Shown: positions 1 through 6,799, numbered from the stretch's first letter. The stretch: 9,807 bases of DNA from Chloroflexota bacterium (GCA_005879815.1 VBKA01000151.1:1-9807), one strand, 5' to 3'. Program-made: numbers and translations. The notes: generated by a model from the letters alone, not told the origin.

Positions 1-1
1 G

Positions 2-136
2 GGCGTCGCGAGGGCGCCAATCGTGGTCAGCTCCGCGCAGGGGCACAGCGCCGAGGCAGGCACGGCGGCAGCATCGGGCTTGAAGGAGAACGAGCAGGAA
101 ACGGAGCGGACACCTGAACGCGGGGACGGCGCCTGA
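2..136 (+). CDS. C-terminal tail of an unidentified protein (5' end outside window)
   Basis: The frame is open from the left edge of the window to a TGA at 134-136, giving the last 44 residues of a gene that begins upstream. The visible part starts GVARAPIVVSS and turns into a hydrophilic Ala/Gly/Glu-rich tail (LKENEQETERTPERGDGA), which looks like a disordered C-terminus; no domain can be named from it. The stop overlaps the ATG of the next gene as TGATG, an arrangement typical of translational coupling. This is what argues that the frame is real and not a chance opening. The product and length are unknown. Confidence 0.5.
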   Translation, partial: GVARAPIVVSSAQGHSAEAGTAAASGLKENEQETERTPERGDGA

Positions 137-462
137 TGCCGTTGATGGTGACCTTCTTCAACGTGCGTCGCGGGCGGGACACGATCTTCAAGCGCGGGAT
201 GCGCCACTTCTTCCCGCGGACCATGCGCCGCTATGAATCCGAGTTCGGGATCCGCTTCGTGGGCTGGTTCAATGTCACCGAGGGTTCGGATTGGAACAAC
301 CTGGTGATCCTGGACCTGCCCACTTACGCGGTCCTCGACCGTCTCTACGCGGATCCTTCGGCACGCGGACTGGCGCACCGGATCGCGGAGTCCATCTTCG
401 AGAAGAAGCACATCATCTTCCTGCGCGAACGCATGGGACCGGACCTCGTGTTCAAGCCGTGA
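136..462 (+). CDS. Hypothetical 108-aa protein, possibly dimeric alpha/beta-barrel (NIPSNAP-like) fold
   Basis: A small soluble protein with no signal peptide or membrane segment, starting MPLMVTFFNVRRGRD. I do not recognise its family with confidence. The pattern is a beta strand at the N-terminus, an amphipathic helix ending in a Tyr/Glu pair (RRYESEFG), a strand (FVGWFNVTEGSDWNN), a strand (LVILDLPTYAV), a helix (LDRLYADPSARGLAHRIAESI) and a closing strand (HIIFLRE). This resembles ferredoxin-like dimeric alpha/beta-barrel proteins such as NIPSNAP or ABM domains. That is a fold guess; no catalytic residues are identifiable. The ATG overlaps the upstream stop (TGATG) and its own TGA overlaps the next gene's GTG (GTGA), so it sits inside a coupled operon ending in pyrE. 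It may act as a small accessory or regulatory subunit. Confidence 0.75.
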   Translation: MPLMVTFFNVRRGRDTIFKRGMRHFFPRTMRRYESEFGIRFVGWFNVTEGSDWNNLVILDLPTYAVLDRLYADPSARGLAHRIAESIFEKKHIIFLRERMGPDLVFKP

Positions 463-1295
463 GCGCGCCGCGGATCAACGCACTTCGCCAGCTCGCCGAG
501 GAGGCGGAGCTCGAGCGTCGGGACTTCCTGTACGAGTCGACCGAACAGCTGCGCCGGTTCCTGGATGCCAACCAGAAGCGCCTCTCCGAGATCGGCTCCA
601 TCGTGCTCGTCGACGACGAGCAGGACCACCTCGTCTACCACCCTTCGGACCAGACCTGGACCACACGCCTGACCTACCAGGACCCCGCCGATAGCGAGTG
701 GTACGACGAGGAGCAGGTGGTCGAGGCGGTCTCCGAGATCATCGAGCTTTACAACCCCGCCGACATTTTCTCCTGGCTGATCGATGCGGCCCGGGATCCG
801 GCGGGTCACCTGCTCCCAGCCGACGAGCTCGAGCGCGACGAGGTCATTCCGCCGGAACCGGTCGGCGGCGAGGAAGGTGGCGAGGACTGGCAGCGCGGCC
901 TTCCGCCCCAGCAGCAGGAGACGCTCGCCGCCCAGCGCCTGTGGCAGCTGGCCGACGCCTATCGGTCGCAGATCGCCACGCAGCAGAGCCAGGCGTTGCG
1001 CGAGTTCACCTCGAACGCGGAGGAGGTGCTCTCCCGGGTCGGCGACCTCCTGCTCGTGGACGAGCCGGACGACACCCTCATGCTCCGTGCGGACGGGCGC
1101 TTCGAGACGAGCCTCGACCTGACCGACCTGCCCGCAGGCAGCGCGCAGGGTGGCGAAGCGCACCGCGCGGGCCTGACGGTCACCGATGCCAGGGTCGTCG
1201 CGGATTTCTACGATCCGGCTGACGTGCTGGCCTGGGTCACCGAGGCGCTCAGCGAGCGGTACCCGCACGTCGACTTCTCCGCGGTTTACGAATAG
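459..1295 (+). CDS. Acidic protein with two tandem copies of an uncharacterised domain
   Basis: The predicted product is 278 aa, soluble and strongly acidic. I chose the GTG at 459 because it overlaps the preceding stop (GTGA) and gives an N-terminal helix (INALRQLAEEAELERRDFLYE). Upstream in-frame ATGs would lie inside the 108-aa gene. The protein is an internal duplication. Residues about 9-110 and 161-265 align: LSEIGSIVLVDDEQDHLVYH matches LSRVGDLLLVDEPDDTLMLR, and YNPADIFSWLIDA matches YDPADVLAWVTEA. Each copy is a long helix, a beta hairpin carrying a hydrophobic-Val-Asp motif, and a helix starting Y-(N/D)-P-A-D. A Pro/Glu/Gln-rich linker of about 50 residues joins the copies. I see no catalytic motif and no family I can name. 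It ends 4 nt before the pyrE start, so the two are probably co-transcribed. Confidence 0.8.
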   Translation: MSAPRINALRQLAEEAELERRDFLYESTEQLRRFLDANQKRLSEIGSIVLVDDEQDHLVYHPSDQTWTTRLTYQDPADSEWYDEEQVVEAVSEIIELYNPADIFSWLIDAARDPAGHLLPADELERDEVIPPEPVGGEEGGEDWQRGLPPQQQETLAAQRLWQLADAYRSQIATQQSQALREFTSNAEEVLSRVGDLLLVDEPDDTLMLRADGRFETSLDLTDLPAGSAQGGEAHRAGLTVTDARVVADFYDPADVLAWVTEALSERYPHVDFSAVYE

Positions 1296-1299
1296 ACCG

Positions 1300-1944
1300 A
1301 TGTGGCCGATGGCTCCGGCTTCGTCGCGTGCCTTCGGCTTGGCCGAGGCGTCGATCGAGGAGCTGTTCCTCCGATCCGGCGCGCTGCGCGACGGGCACTT
1401 CCTGCTGAAGAGCGGGCGGCACTCGGGTCGCTACCTGGAGAAGTTCCTCGTCCTCCAATACCCGTCGCTGGGCGTCGAGATCGGGCGGCGGCTGGCCGCC
1501 GAGCTGGCTCCGTACGATCCAACCCTGGTGGTCGGCCCAACCACCGGTGGCGTGCTGCTCTCCTTCGAAACAGCCCGGCAGCTGTCGGAACTCCTTGGGC
1601 GAGAGGTTCGCGCCGCCTTCGCGGAACCAGCGCCCGCGTCCGATGCGGCGGGCCGACGCGCGCTGCGCCGTGGATGGCCGCTCTCGGCTGATGAGCGGGT
1701 GGTCCTGGTAGACGACATCCTGACCACCGGTGCTTCGCTCCTCGAGACCGCCGACGCTGTCCGCGCAGCCGGGGGTGAGCCGCTCGCTGCGGCGGTCATC
1801 GTCGACCGCTCGACCACGCCGGTCGCCGCCGGCTTCCCGCTACGCGCGCTGGGCTCGGTCGAGATCGAATCGTGGAGTGCGGAGACCTGTCCGCTCTGCC
1901 GGGAGGGCCTTGCCCTCGAGAAGCCCGGCTCAAGTCCTCCCTGA
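1300..1944 (+). CDS. pyrE: Orotate phosphoribosyltransferase (or OPRT-like phosphoribosyltransferase)
   Basis: OPRT transfers the phosphoribosyl group of PRPP to orotate to make OMP, the fifth step of UMP synthesis, in the cytosol. The 214-aa product is close to the normal length for bacterial PyrE. It has the PRPP-binding motif VVLVDDILTTGAS at residues 134-146. The N-terminal orotate/PRPP loop GHFLLKSGRHSGRYLEK lies at 33-49, VVGPTTGGV at 77-85, and a basic loop before a WPL segment (RRALRRGWPL) at 119-128. The C-terminus carries C197-P-L-C200, a Cys pair seen in a subgroup of PyrE-like proteins, which could bind metal. Two in-frame ATGs (1300 and 1309) are possible starts; neither has a strong ribosome-binding site. 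No other pyrimidine gene is in the window, so an OPRT-like salvage enzyme cannot be excluded. Confidence 0.9.
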   Translation: MWPMAPASSRAFGLAEASIEELFLRSGALRDGHFLLKSGRHSGRYLEKFLVLQYPSLGVEIGRRLAAELAPYDPTLVVGPTTGGVLLSFETARQLSELLGREVRAAFAEPAPASDAAGRRALRRGWPLSADERVVLVDDILTTGASLLETADAVRAAGGEPLAAAVIVDRSTTPVAAGFPLRALGSVEIESWSAETCPLCREGLALEKPGSSPP

Positions 1945-1974
1945 GGCAGCCACCCCAGCCACTCAGCTTTGCGG

Positions 1975-2931
1975 CTAGTCCTGGACGCCCGGGCCCGCGG
2001 GCACGTCGCCACCGGGCCGCACGAACCCCTCCTGCTCGCGTGGCACCGGCTCGTCCCAGGTCACCTGCGTGATCCGCGCCGGGGGCCACTCGCCGTCGGG
2101 AGGGACGATTCCCGACTCCGCCTCCAACGGGATGCCGATGGGCGCCACGAAGTAGCGGCCGGCGAACGCGCGAGCCTCGCGATCGAGGGCGAACCCAGCC
2201 TTGCCCCGATGGAAGGTGACCGTCAGATCCGCCTGGACCACCGGATCGGAGTGGCCACCGTTGGTCAGGTCCACGCGCGTGGGCGTGTCGACCGCCAGGA
2301 CGGTACAGCCCCGACCGGCCGCGCGGGCATGGGTGCGGATGGCGTTCACCAGGTCGACAGCCGTCGAGATCGGCTCACGCAGCGGTCCGCCGGCCCCGCT
2401 CCCCAGCAGTGCGTCGATGATCAGGCTTGCCGGCGAGAGCCGCGGACGAAGCTTGAGCAACAGCTCGGGGTTGGGAGCCACGAAGAGCTCGAGGCTGCCG
2501 GCCGACGCCATCGACTGCAACACCGCCCAGTTGTGGGCCGCGGCGTGACCGCCATCGGTCCTTCCGCTGCCTATGCGCGAAGCGTCACCGACCAGGACGG
2601 CCAGGACTCGCTGCCCCGCCGCAGCCAACCGACGGGCGGCGACGAAGCCATCTCCGCCGTTATTGCCCGGGCCGCACAGCACGACGCTCAACGGGGAATC
2701 GCCGAGCGGACCGCCGGGACCCTCGATGCCCTCCGCCAGCCGGCTCAGCTCGACCACCGCGAGCTCGCAGACCGCGGCCCCCGCGCTCTCCATCAGCGCG
2801 TCCTGGCTGAGTCCCAGACGCTGCGCGGCGGCGTCGATGTCGGCCATCTCGGCCGCCCCGATCAGGACCGGCACCTCACGCTGCGGGCGCTGGCGGGCAC
2901 CCCCGGCAGGCGACGCGGCCGAATCGGTCAC
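1975..2931 (-). CDS. nnrE: NAD(P)H-hydrate epimerase domain protein (YjeF_N family), no dehydratase domain
   Basis: YjeF_N enzymes interconvert R- and S-forms of damaged hydrated NAD(P)H so that a dehydratase can repair it. The GTG at 2931 overlaps the cytochrome stop (GTGA) and gives 318 aa. Visible landmarks are the helix with A-E-M-A-x-I-D at 27-33, the phosphate-binding CGPGNNGGDGFVAARRLA at 86-103, I-D-A-L-L-G-S-G at 172-179, and the catalytic loop AVDTPTRVD at 213-221, followed by a strand ending TFHRGKAGF. Asp215 of the catalytic loop is present, but the usual DxPSG is DTPTR here. A tail of about 50 residues after the epimerase domain is polar and of unknown role. The ADP/ATP-dependent dehydratase (YjeF_C) half of bifunctional Nnr proteins is absent. 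Being third behind an electron-carrier operon is unusual for this repair enzyme. Confidence 0.85.
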   Translation of the reverse strand: MTDSAASPAGGARQRPQREVPVLIGAAEMADIDAAAQRLGLSQDALMESAGAAVCELAVVELSRLAEGIEGPGGPLGDSPLSVVLCGPGNNGGDGFVAARRLAAAGQRVLAVLVGDASRIGSGRTDGGHAAAHNWAVLQSMASAGSLELFVAPNPELLLKLRPRLSPASLIIDALLGSGAGGPLREPISTAVDLVNAIRTHARAAGRGCTVLAVDTPTRVDLTNGGHSDPVVQADLTVTFHRGKAGFALDREARAFAGRYFVAPIGIPLEAESGIVPPDGEWPPARITQVTWDEPVPREQEGFVRPGGDVPAGPGVQD

Positions 2932-3401
2932 TTCAGGGAGAGCAGGTACTTGACGATGGTGTCGATCTGCCGGGGCGTGAGGTTGTAGGGAGGCCCGCCG
3001 AAGGCCGGCATGCCCTTGCGCATGGCGGCATTCGAGACCGAGGGATCGGTGCCGGCGATCCAGACGTTCATCCAGTCCTTGGGATGTTGCTGGCCAAGCT
3101 GCTTGAGGTTGTCGACCGTCGGCCCGCCCTGGAGGCCGTGCAGGTCCGGGAAGGTGGGCGGGACGCCGGCCAGGTCGGGTCCGTGACACGCCTTGCAGCC
3201 GGCCTGGTTGATGATCGCCAGCGCCGCTGCCGAACCTCCGCCAGCGCCAGGCGAAGCGGAGGGGCCGCCGGCAATCGGCGGATTGGTGCCCGAGAGATTG
3301 GAACCGAGGTACACCGCGCCCACCAGGAAGACGAAGACGGTCAGGCCCAGCGCCCAGCGAGGGAGCCCGGGCCGGGTTGGGATGGGCGCATGGGGCGTCA
3401 T
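2928..3401 (-). CDS. Membrane-anchored monohaem cytochrome c (class I)
   Basis: The 157-aa product has one N-terminal membrane anchor (WALGLTVFVFLVGAVYLG, residues 16-33), then a Pro/Gly/Ser-rich linker to about residue 57 and a cytochrome c domain. Covalent haem attachment is shown by C69-K-A-C-H73; the distal axial ligand is probably Met131 in KGMPAFGG. The last helix (TPRQIDTIVKYLLSLK) is typical of class I cytochromes. The anchor has no obvious cleavage site, so the haem domain should face the extracytoplasmic side while tethered. The ATG at 3401 is preferred over an upstream in-frame ATG because it lies 4 nt past the stop of the CcoN-like gene and yields a proper N-terminus. The context suggests it exchanges electrons with, or structurally completes, the upstream membrane protein. 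Confidence 0.92.
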   Translation of the reverse strand: MTPHAPIPTRPGLPRWALGLTVFVFLVGAVYLGSNLSGTNPPIAGGPSASPGAGGGSAAALAIINQAGCKACHGPDLAGVPPTFPDLHGLQGGPTVDNLKQLGQQHPKDWMNVWIAGTDPSVSNAAMRKGMPAFGGPPYNLTPRQIDTIVKYLLSLK

Positions 3402-3405
3402 GCGC

Positions 3406-4878
3406 TCAGCGCCCCGCCACCGCGGCAGACGCTGCGTCAACCGAAGGCACCGCGTACTCGGCCGGACGGCCCTCGGTGTAGAGCAGGAAGACATTGACCA
3501 GCAGCGTGAATCCGCCCAGGGCGATCAGGCTCAGTCCAGCCGCCGCGGCCGCTCGGAAGGCGAGCAGTGTCAGGTTCAGCTGGTCGGGCGTTCCTCCCTG
3601 GGCCAGCAACGAACCCTGGACCAGGCCTCCGCCGATCATCGCGAAGCCGGCAAGCGCGGCGCCGGCGAAGGCCGTCCACAGCTGGCCGTGGACCAGAAAT
3701 CCCTCGCTCCATGCCCGGCGCAGGATGCGCGGCAGGGCGTGGTCGGCAAACGCGTAGAAGGCAAGGGTCGAGCCACCGAAGAGCCCCAGGACCAGGACAC
3801 CGAGGCCCCAATCGGTGCCCGCCGTCAGCCGCTGCACGCTCCGCAGAGCGCCGACGCTCTCGAGCATGGCGGTGACGAAGAGGAACGCGACTCCTGCGAC
3901 GGCGAACTGGATCGTTCCCGGCGAAAAGATGAGCGACCAGCGGCCACTCATCGTGGCCAGCAGGTTGGCGAGCGCCAGGAAGGTCGGCGCCAGCAGGAGC
4001 AGCGTGCCGGCCTGCCCGAGCGACGTGATGACGTATGGGACCGATGGATCGACGAGCGCCCCGATCGCCGACAGGCCCGCGAACGCCAGCCATCCGAAGA
4101 ACCCGAGAAATGCCAGCCCGCCCGAATAGAGCGGGTTGCGGGTGACGCGCGGGATGACGTAGTACAGCGCGCCCAGCGTCGAACCGAGCACCCAGTAGGT
4201 GACGATGCCGCGCGCGGTAAATGCCCACAGCAGCTGGTCGTTCGTGGACCCCAGGCTGATGACACCGGGGATCGCCGACAGCGCGAAGAGACCGAGCAGC
4301 GCCAGCAGACTGATCCCGAAATAGAGAAAGCTGACGTACGGGAGCTCGCGGATGGGCAGCATCGTCCTCCAGAACGCACCATTGACCGCCACCAGGCCGA
4401 GCACGGCCAGGCCCTTCACCGGCAGCGGAAACTCGGCCAGGCTCCCGAGGCCGGAGGCGCCCTTGACGTACAGCAGCGTGATCCCCGCCGCCAACGCGAG
4501 GTTCCATGCGGCAAGTCCCATGTTGGCGACCGCATCACTCTTGAGGCGTGTGCCAGTGAGGCGGGGCGTCACGAAGAAGATGGCCGCGAAAGCCGCGTTC
4601 GTCAGCCAGCCGAAGACAAGCGCGTCGACGAAGGCGGGATCGATGGTCGTGCGGGTGATATCGACCTCGATCCCCGACCCGAGCGGCACGCTGAACGAGA
4701 CCTTGAGCAGATCAGGGAAGAGCCGGGTGCCCACCGCCAGGATCCCGAGGCCCGCCGCGGCCAGCAGCCACAGGATGGCTACCACCAGGAAGAGACCCGC
4801 CGCGCTGTCCGGCGCGCTGGGGATCAGGGTGCGCTTGCGTCTGGGCGGCTGATCGTATGGACGCAGCTTCCTGGTCAT
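3406..4878 (-). CDS. CcoN-like 12-TM protein (cbb3-type oxidase subunit I fold) lacking the haem and copper ligand histidines
   Basis: The 490-aa very hydrophobic protein has about twelve predicted membrane helices, the length and layout of cbb3-type cytochrome oxidase subunit I. Landmarks of that family survive: DALVFGWLTNAAF (85-97), ALYYVIPRVTRNPLYS (237-252), FAGLSAIG (266-273), ATMSGRW (308-314), G-T-D-W (354-357) and a final pair of helices separated by a polar loop. The protein has only two histidines, His380 and His397. By my by-eye alignment, the helix-2 haem b ligand is near Phe83, the first CuB His is near Arg223, the CuB His-His pair is Ser270-Ala271, and the helix-10 H-x-H is Val361-L-Val363. 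It therefore probably cannot hold the canonical haem b, haem b3 or CuB, and oxygen reduction is unlikely. It starts at ATG 4878, is basic at the N-terminus, and leads an operon with a cytochrome c. The function is unknown. Confidence 0.85.
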   Translation of the reverse strand: MTRKLRPYDQPPRRKRTLIPSAPDSAAGLFLVVAILWLLAAAGLGILAVGTRLFPDLLKVSFSVPLGSGIEVDITRTTIDPAFVDALVFGWLTNAAFAAIFFVTPRLTGTRLKSDAVANMGLAAWNLALAAGITLLYVKGASGLGSLAEFPLPVKGLAVLGLVAVNGAFWRTMLPIRELPYVSFLYFGISLLALLGLFALSAIPGVISLGSTNDQLLWAFTARGIVTYWVLGSTLGALYYVIPRVTRNPLYSGGLAFLGFFGWLAFAGLSAIGALVDPSVPYVITSLGQAGTLLLLAPTFLALANLLATMSGRWSLIFSPGTIQFAVAGVAFLFVTAMLESVGALRSVQRLTAGTDWGLGVLVLGLFGGSTLAFYAFADHALPRILRRAWSEGFLVHGQLWTAFAGAALAGFAMIGGGLVQGSLLAQGGTPDQLNLTLLAFRAAAAAGLSLIALGGFTLLVNVFLLYTEGRPAEYAVPSVDAASAAVAGR

Positions 4879-5087
4879 CTCTGCGGGATCGAGCCTCCGG
4901 GCGCTGTCATGCGTCGGATAGGAGACGGGAAGTCCGTGCCGCGAGGCTCGGCAGACCGGCCGTCGAGTTCCTGCGCCACCTGGCGGCATTCTACCGGACG
5001 CCATCGGTCAAACGCCCGTACGCCAGGCTGGTCGACGATGGACGCCGGCGGCTGATAGAGTCGCCGGACCCCGCACCCGGGAGACCG
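4879..5087. promoter_or_regulatory. Divergent intergenic region between the CcoN-like operon and the acyltransferase gene
   Basis: These 209 bp separate two genes transcribed away from each other, so promoters for both must lie here or within the gene starts. Reading frames run through the region, but they have no family resemblance and unremarkable composition. I see no clear -35/-10 pair. The only faintly AT-containing stretch is GCTGATAGAGT near 5051-5061, about 30 bp before the acyltransferase ATG, which could be a weak -10 element. No operator-like palindrome stood out. Confidence 0.3.
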
Positions 5088-6220
5088 ATGCCCGCCCGCG
5101 ATCTCCCGCGCGAACCCGATACGACTGGCGCGGATGCACGGCCGACCGACCGGGACGTGGGCCGCGACCTCGCCTTTGCCTCCTACCTCCGCGTGGCCGC
5201 CATGAGCGCCGTGGTGCTCATTCACAGCTGCTCGGCGATTGTCGGCAATCAGGCCATCCGAGGCTCGGGCACGTGGTGGGTGGCCACGGCCCTCGATCTC
5301 GGCTCGTCATGGGCGGTCCCGGTGTTCATCATGGTCAGCGGCGGTTGCTGGCGCCGCGCCCCGGCGAAGGGGCCCGGGCCTTCTACGCCCGCCGACTGCA
5401 GCGGATCGCCATCCCGCTGGTGGTGGCTCACGTGGGCTACCTGCTCGTCCGATGGCTCATGTTTGGAGAGCAGCTGACCATCCCCCAGATCGTCCGCGAC
5501 CTGCTCCACGCCCAGGTCTTCGTGCATCTCTACTTCTTCTGGATCATCCTGGGCCTGTACCTGATCACGCCGTTGCTGCGCCCTGCCCTCGCGGGGCGGA
5601 CCCGCAACGAGCTGCTGGTCATTGGTGGGGCATGCGTCGGATGGACGTGGGCCGTGTGGGCCGGCGCCCAGATCCTGGGGATCGCCGGCGCCCGTACCGT
5701 GATCTGGCAGCCGGCGGCGCTGACGCTGTTCCTCCCGTACATCGGCTACTTCGTCCTGGGATTCGCGCTCCGCGACCTGGTGCTGCGAAGAGGCGCCCTG
5801 CTGGGCGCCATCGGTCTATTCGGGGTCGCGGAGTTCCTGGTGGTGTGGCAATACGCGGTTGGCGCGCAGAACCCGATGCTGGCCGTGGTGGCGGGCGGCG
5901 GCTACCAGGGGCTGCCCGTGGCACTGACGGCAGTGGCCATCTTCGTGATCTCTCGCAGCTTCATCAGCTCCTCCAGCCCGGCCGCGAGACCGCCGCTGGG
6001 CGCGGTTGCGCGTCACCTCGGTGAGCTGTCCCTGGGCGTGTTCATCCTTCACGTCTTCCTGCTGAACGTGGCGTGGAAGTCAGCGCCCTTCGCGTTCGAC
6101 GTGGTGAATCAGAACCTGCCGCTGACGCTGCTGCTCTGGGTCGTGGTGACGGTCCTGTCCTTCGCGGCCTGCGCGCTGATCGCCCGCGTCCCGATCCTGC
6201 GCAAGACGATCGGCTTCTAG
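5088..6220 (+). pseudogene. Acyltransferase 3 family membrane protein, frameshifted
   Basis: Acyltransferase-3 proteins are multi-pass membrane enzymes that O-acylate cell-surface sugars, lipids or peptides. The first part starts at ATG 5088 and contains the family signature YLRVAAMSAVVLIHS with Arg35 and His46. It then reads VPVFIMVSG and loses frame near 5343-5344, going to nonsense that stops at 5475-5477. The correct protein continues one frame over as LLAPRPGEGARAFYARRLQR and runs through about eight hydrophobic helices to a stop at 6220. Adding one base where GCG has apparently become GG restores S-G-A-L-L and gives about 377 aa, a normal family length. Reading frame and hydrophobicity are intact on both sides, so the shift is recent or a sequencing/assembly error. 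The substrate cannot be inferred. The gene stands alone between divergent and convergent neighbours. Confidence 0.85.
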
Positions 6221-6242
6221 GCCAAGCCGCCCCGGACAAGAC

Positions 6243-6270
6243 GAAACCCGCCTGGCGGGAGGCGGGTTCC
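6243..6270 (-). terminator. Hairpin terminator downstream of tRNA-fMet
   Basis: AACCCGCC (6245-6252) and GGCGGGTT (6261-6268) form a perfect 8-bp stem around an 8-nt loop. It can extend by a mismatch and a further G-C pair. Read on the minus strand, the stem is followed by TTTCGTCTTG, a short T-rich run. On the plus strand no T-run follows. It therefore best suits ending the minus-strand tRNA transcript, and its stem may also slow plus-strand reading from the acyltransferase gene that ends 22 bp before it. Confidence 0.7.
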
Positions 6271-6283
6271 GAACGGGAATGCT

Positions 6284-6361
<78 letters not shown>

Positions 6362-6421
6362 GAGATGGTAGTCACCGCCGGAGCATCGGTCAAACCCCGG
6401 CGCTCTTCACCGCCCGCCGGG

Positions 6422-6742
6422 CTACTTGCGGCGCTTGAAGGCGGCGCGCAGGACCAGGAAGAAGAAGATGGCCACGACCTGGGCGCCCAGGATCACGCGA
6501 TTGAGGTCCAGGGCCGGCTCCCAGCTGACTTTGCCATCCTTGATCACGTAGGCGCCAACCGGCCGCGCGCGGAGCCCAAAGCCACCGCCGGCGTTGTTCT
6601 CGGCATCACCGCCACCCCCACCCCCACCGGTCACCTTGGCGGCTGGGATGACGGTCAGGCCGTCCTTCTCGATTGGGTCGCCGTACACGCGCTTGACGGT
6701 CATCGCATCCTGGGTCCCGCGGATCATCTCGTCGACATTCAT
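6422..6742 (-). CDS. YtfJ/GerW-family small protein with a C-terminal membrane helix
   Basis: The 106-aa product matches the YtfJ/GerW pattern. It has an N-terminal VDEMIRGTQDAMTVKRVYGDPIE segment (residues 3-25), then strand GLTVIPAAKVTGG (28-40), a glycine run (39-45), GGGFGLRARPVGAYVIKDGKV (52-72) with the family's typical G-x-R-x-x-P-V-G-x-x-V, and a terminal helix VILGAQVVAIFFFLVLRA (83-100) ending in a basic KRRK. In Bacillus the family is linked to spore germination, but members are widespread in non-sporing bacteria where the role is unknown. A strong ribosome-binding site (GGAGGT, complement of 6751-6756) lies 8 nt before the ATG. It is 57 bp after the dehydrogenase stop on the same strand, so it could be co-transcribed or have its own promoter. 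The basic residues after the helix suggest a cytoplasmic C-terminus. Confidence 0.9.
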   Translation of the reverse strand: MNVDEMIRGTQDAMTVKRVYGDPIEKDGLTVIPAAKVTGGGGGGGDAENNAGGGFGLRARPVGAYVIKDGKVSWEPALDLNRVILGAQVVAIFFFLVLRAAFKRRK

Positions 6743-6799
6743 CTGCCAGTACCTCCGCGGAAAGCATAGGTCGGGCGGCGGGATCCGCCCAGCCAGCCG

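Noticed and set aside
345..1268. Long open frame on the minus strand opposite the duplicated-domain gene
   Set aside because: It mirrors the high-GC codon structure of the plus-strand gene, has no recognisable domain, and conflicts with the coupled starts and internal repeat seen on the plus strand.
1942..1977. Bidirectional terminator between the convergent pyrE and epimerase genes
   Set aside because: The 30-bp gap has only a very short AGCC/GGCT pairing and no T-run, which is not enough for a terminator call.
1969..2988. Plus-strand open frame opposite the epimerase gene
   Set aside because: Low-complexity Arg/Gly/Asp-rich translation with no motif. The minus strand encodes GNNGGDG and other epimerase landmarks.
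3193..5055. 620-codon open frame on the plus strand across the cytochrome and CcoN-like genes
   Set aside because: The product is rich in Arg, Gln, Glu and Asp, with no domain or hydrophobic core, as expected from the antisense of membrane-protein codons. The minus-strand genes are clearly homologous to known families.
5051..5061. GCTGATAGAGT as a -10 promoter box for the acyltransferase gene
   Set aside because: It matches loosely and has no credible -35 partner at 16-18 bp, so I left it as a remark and did not call a promoter.
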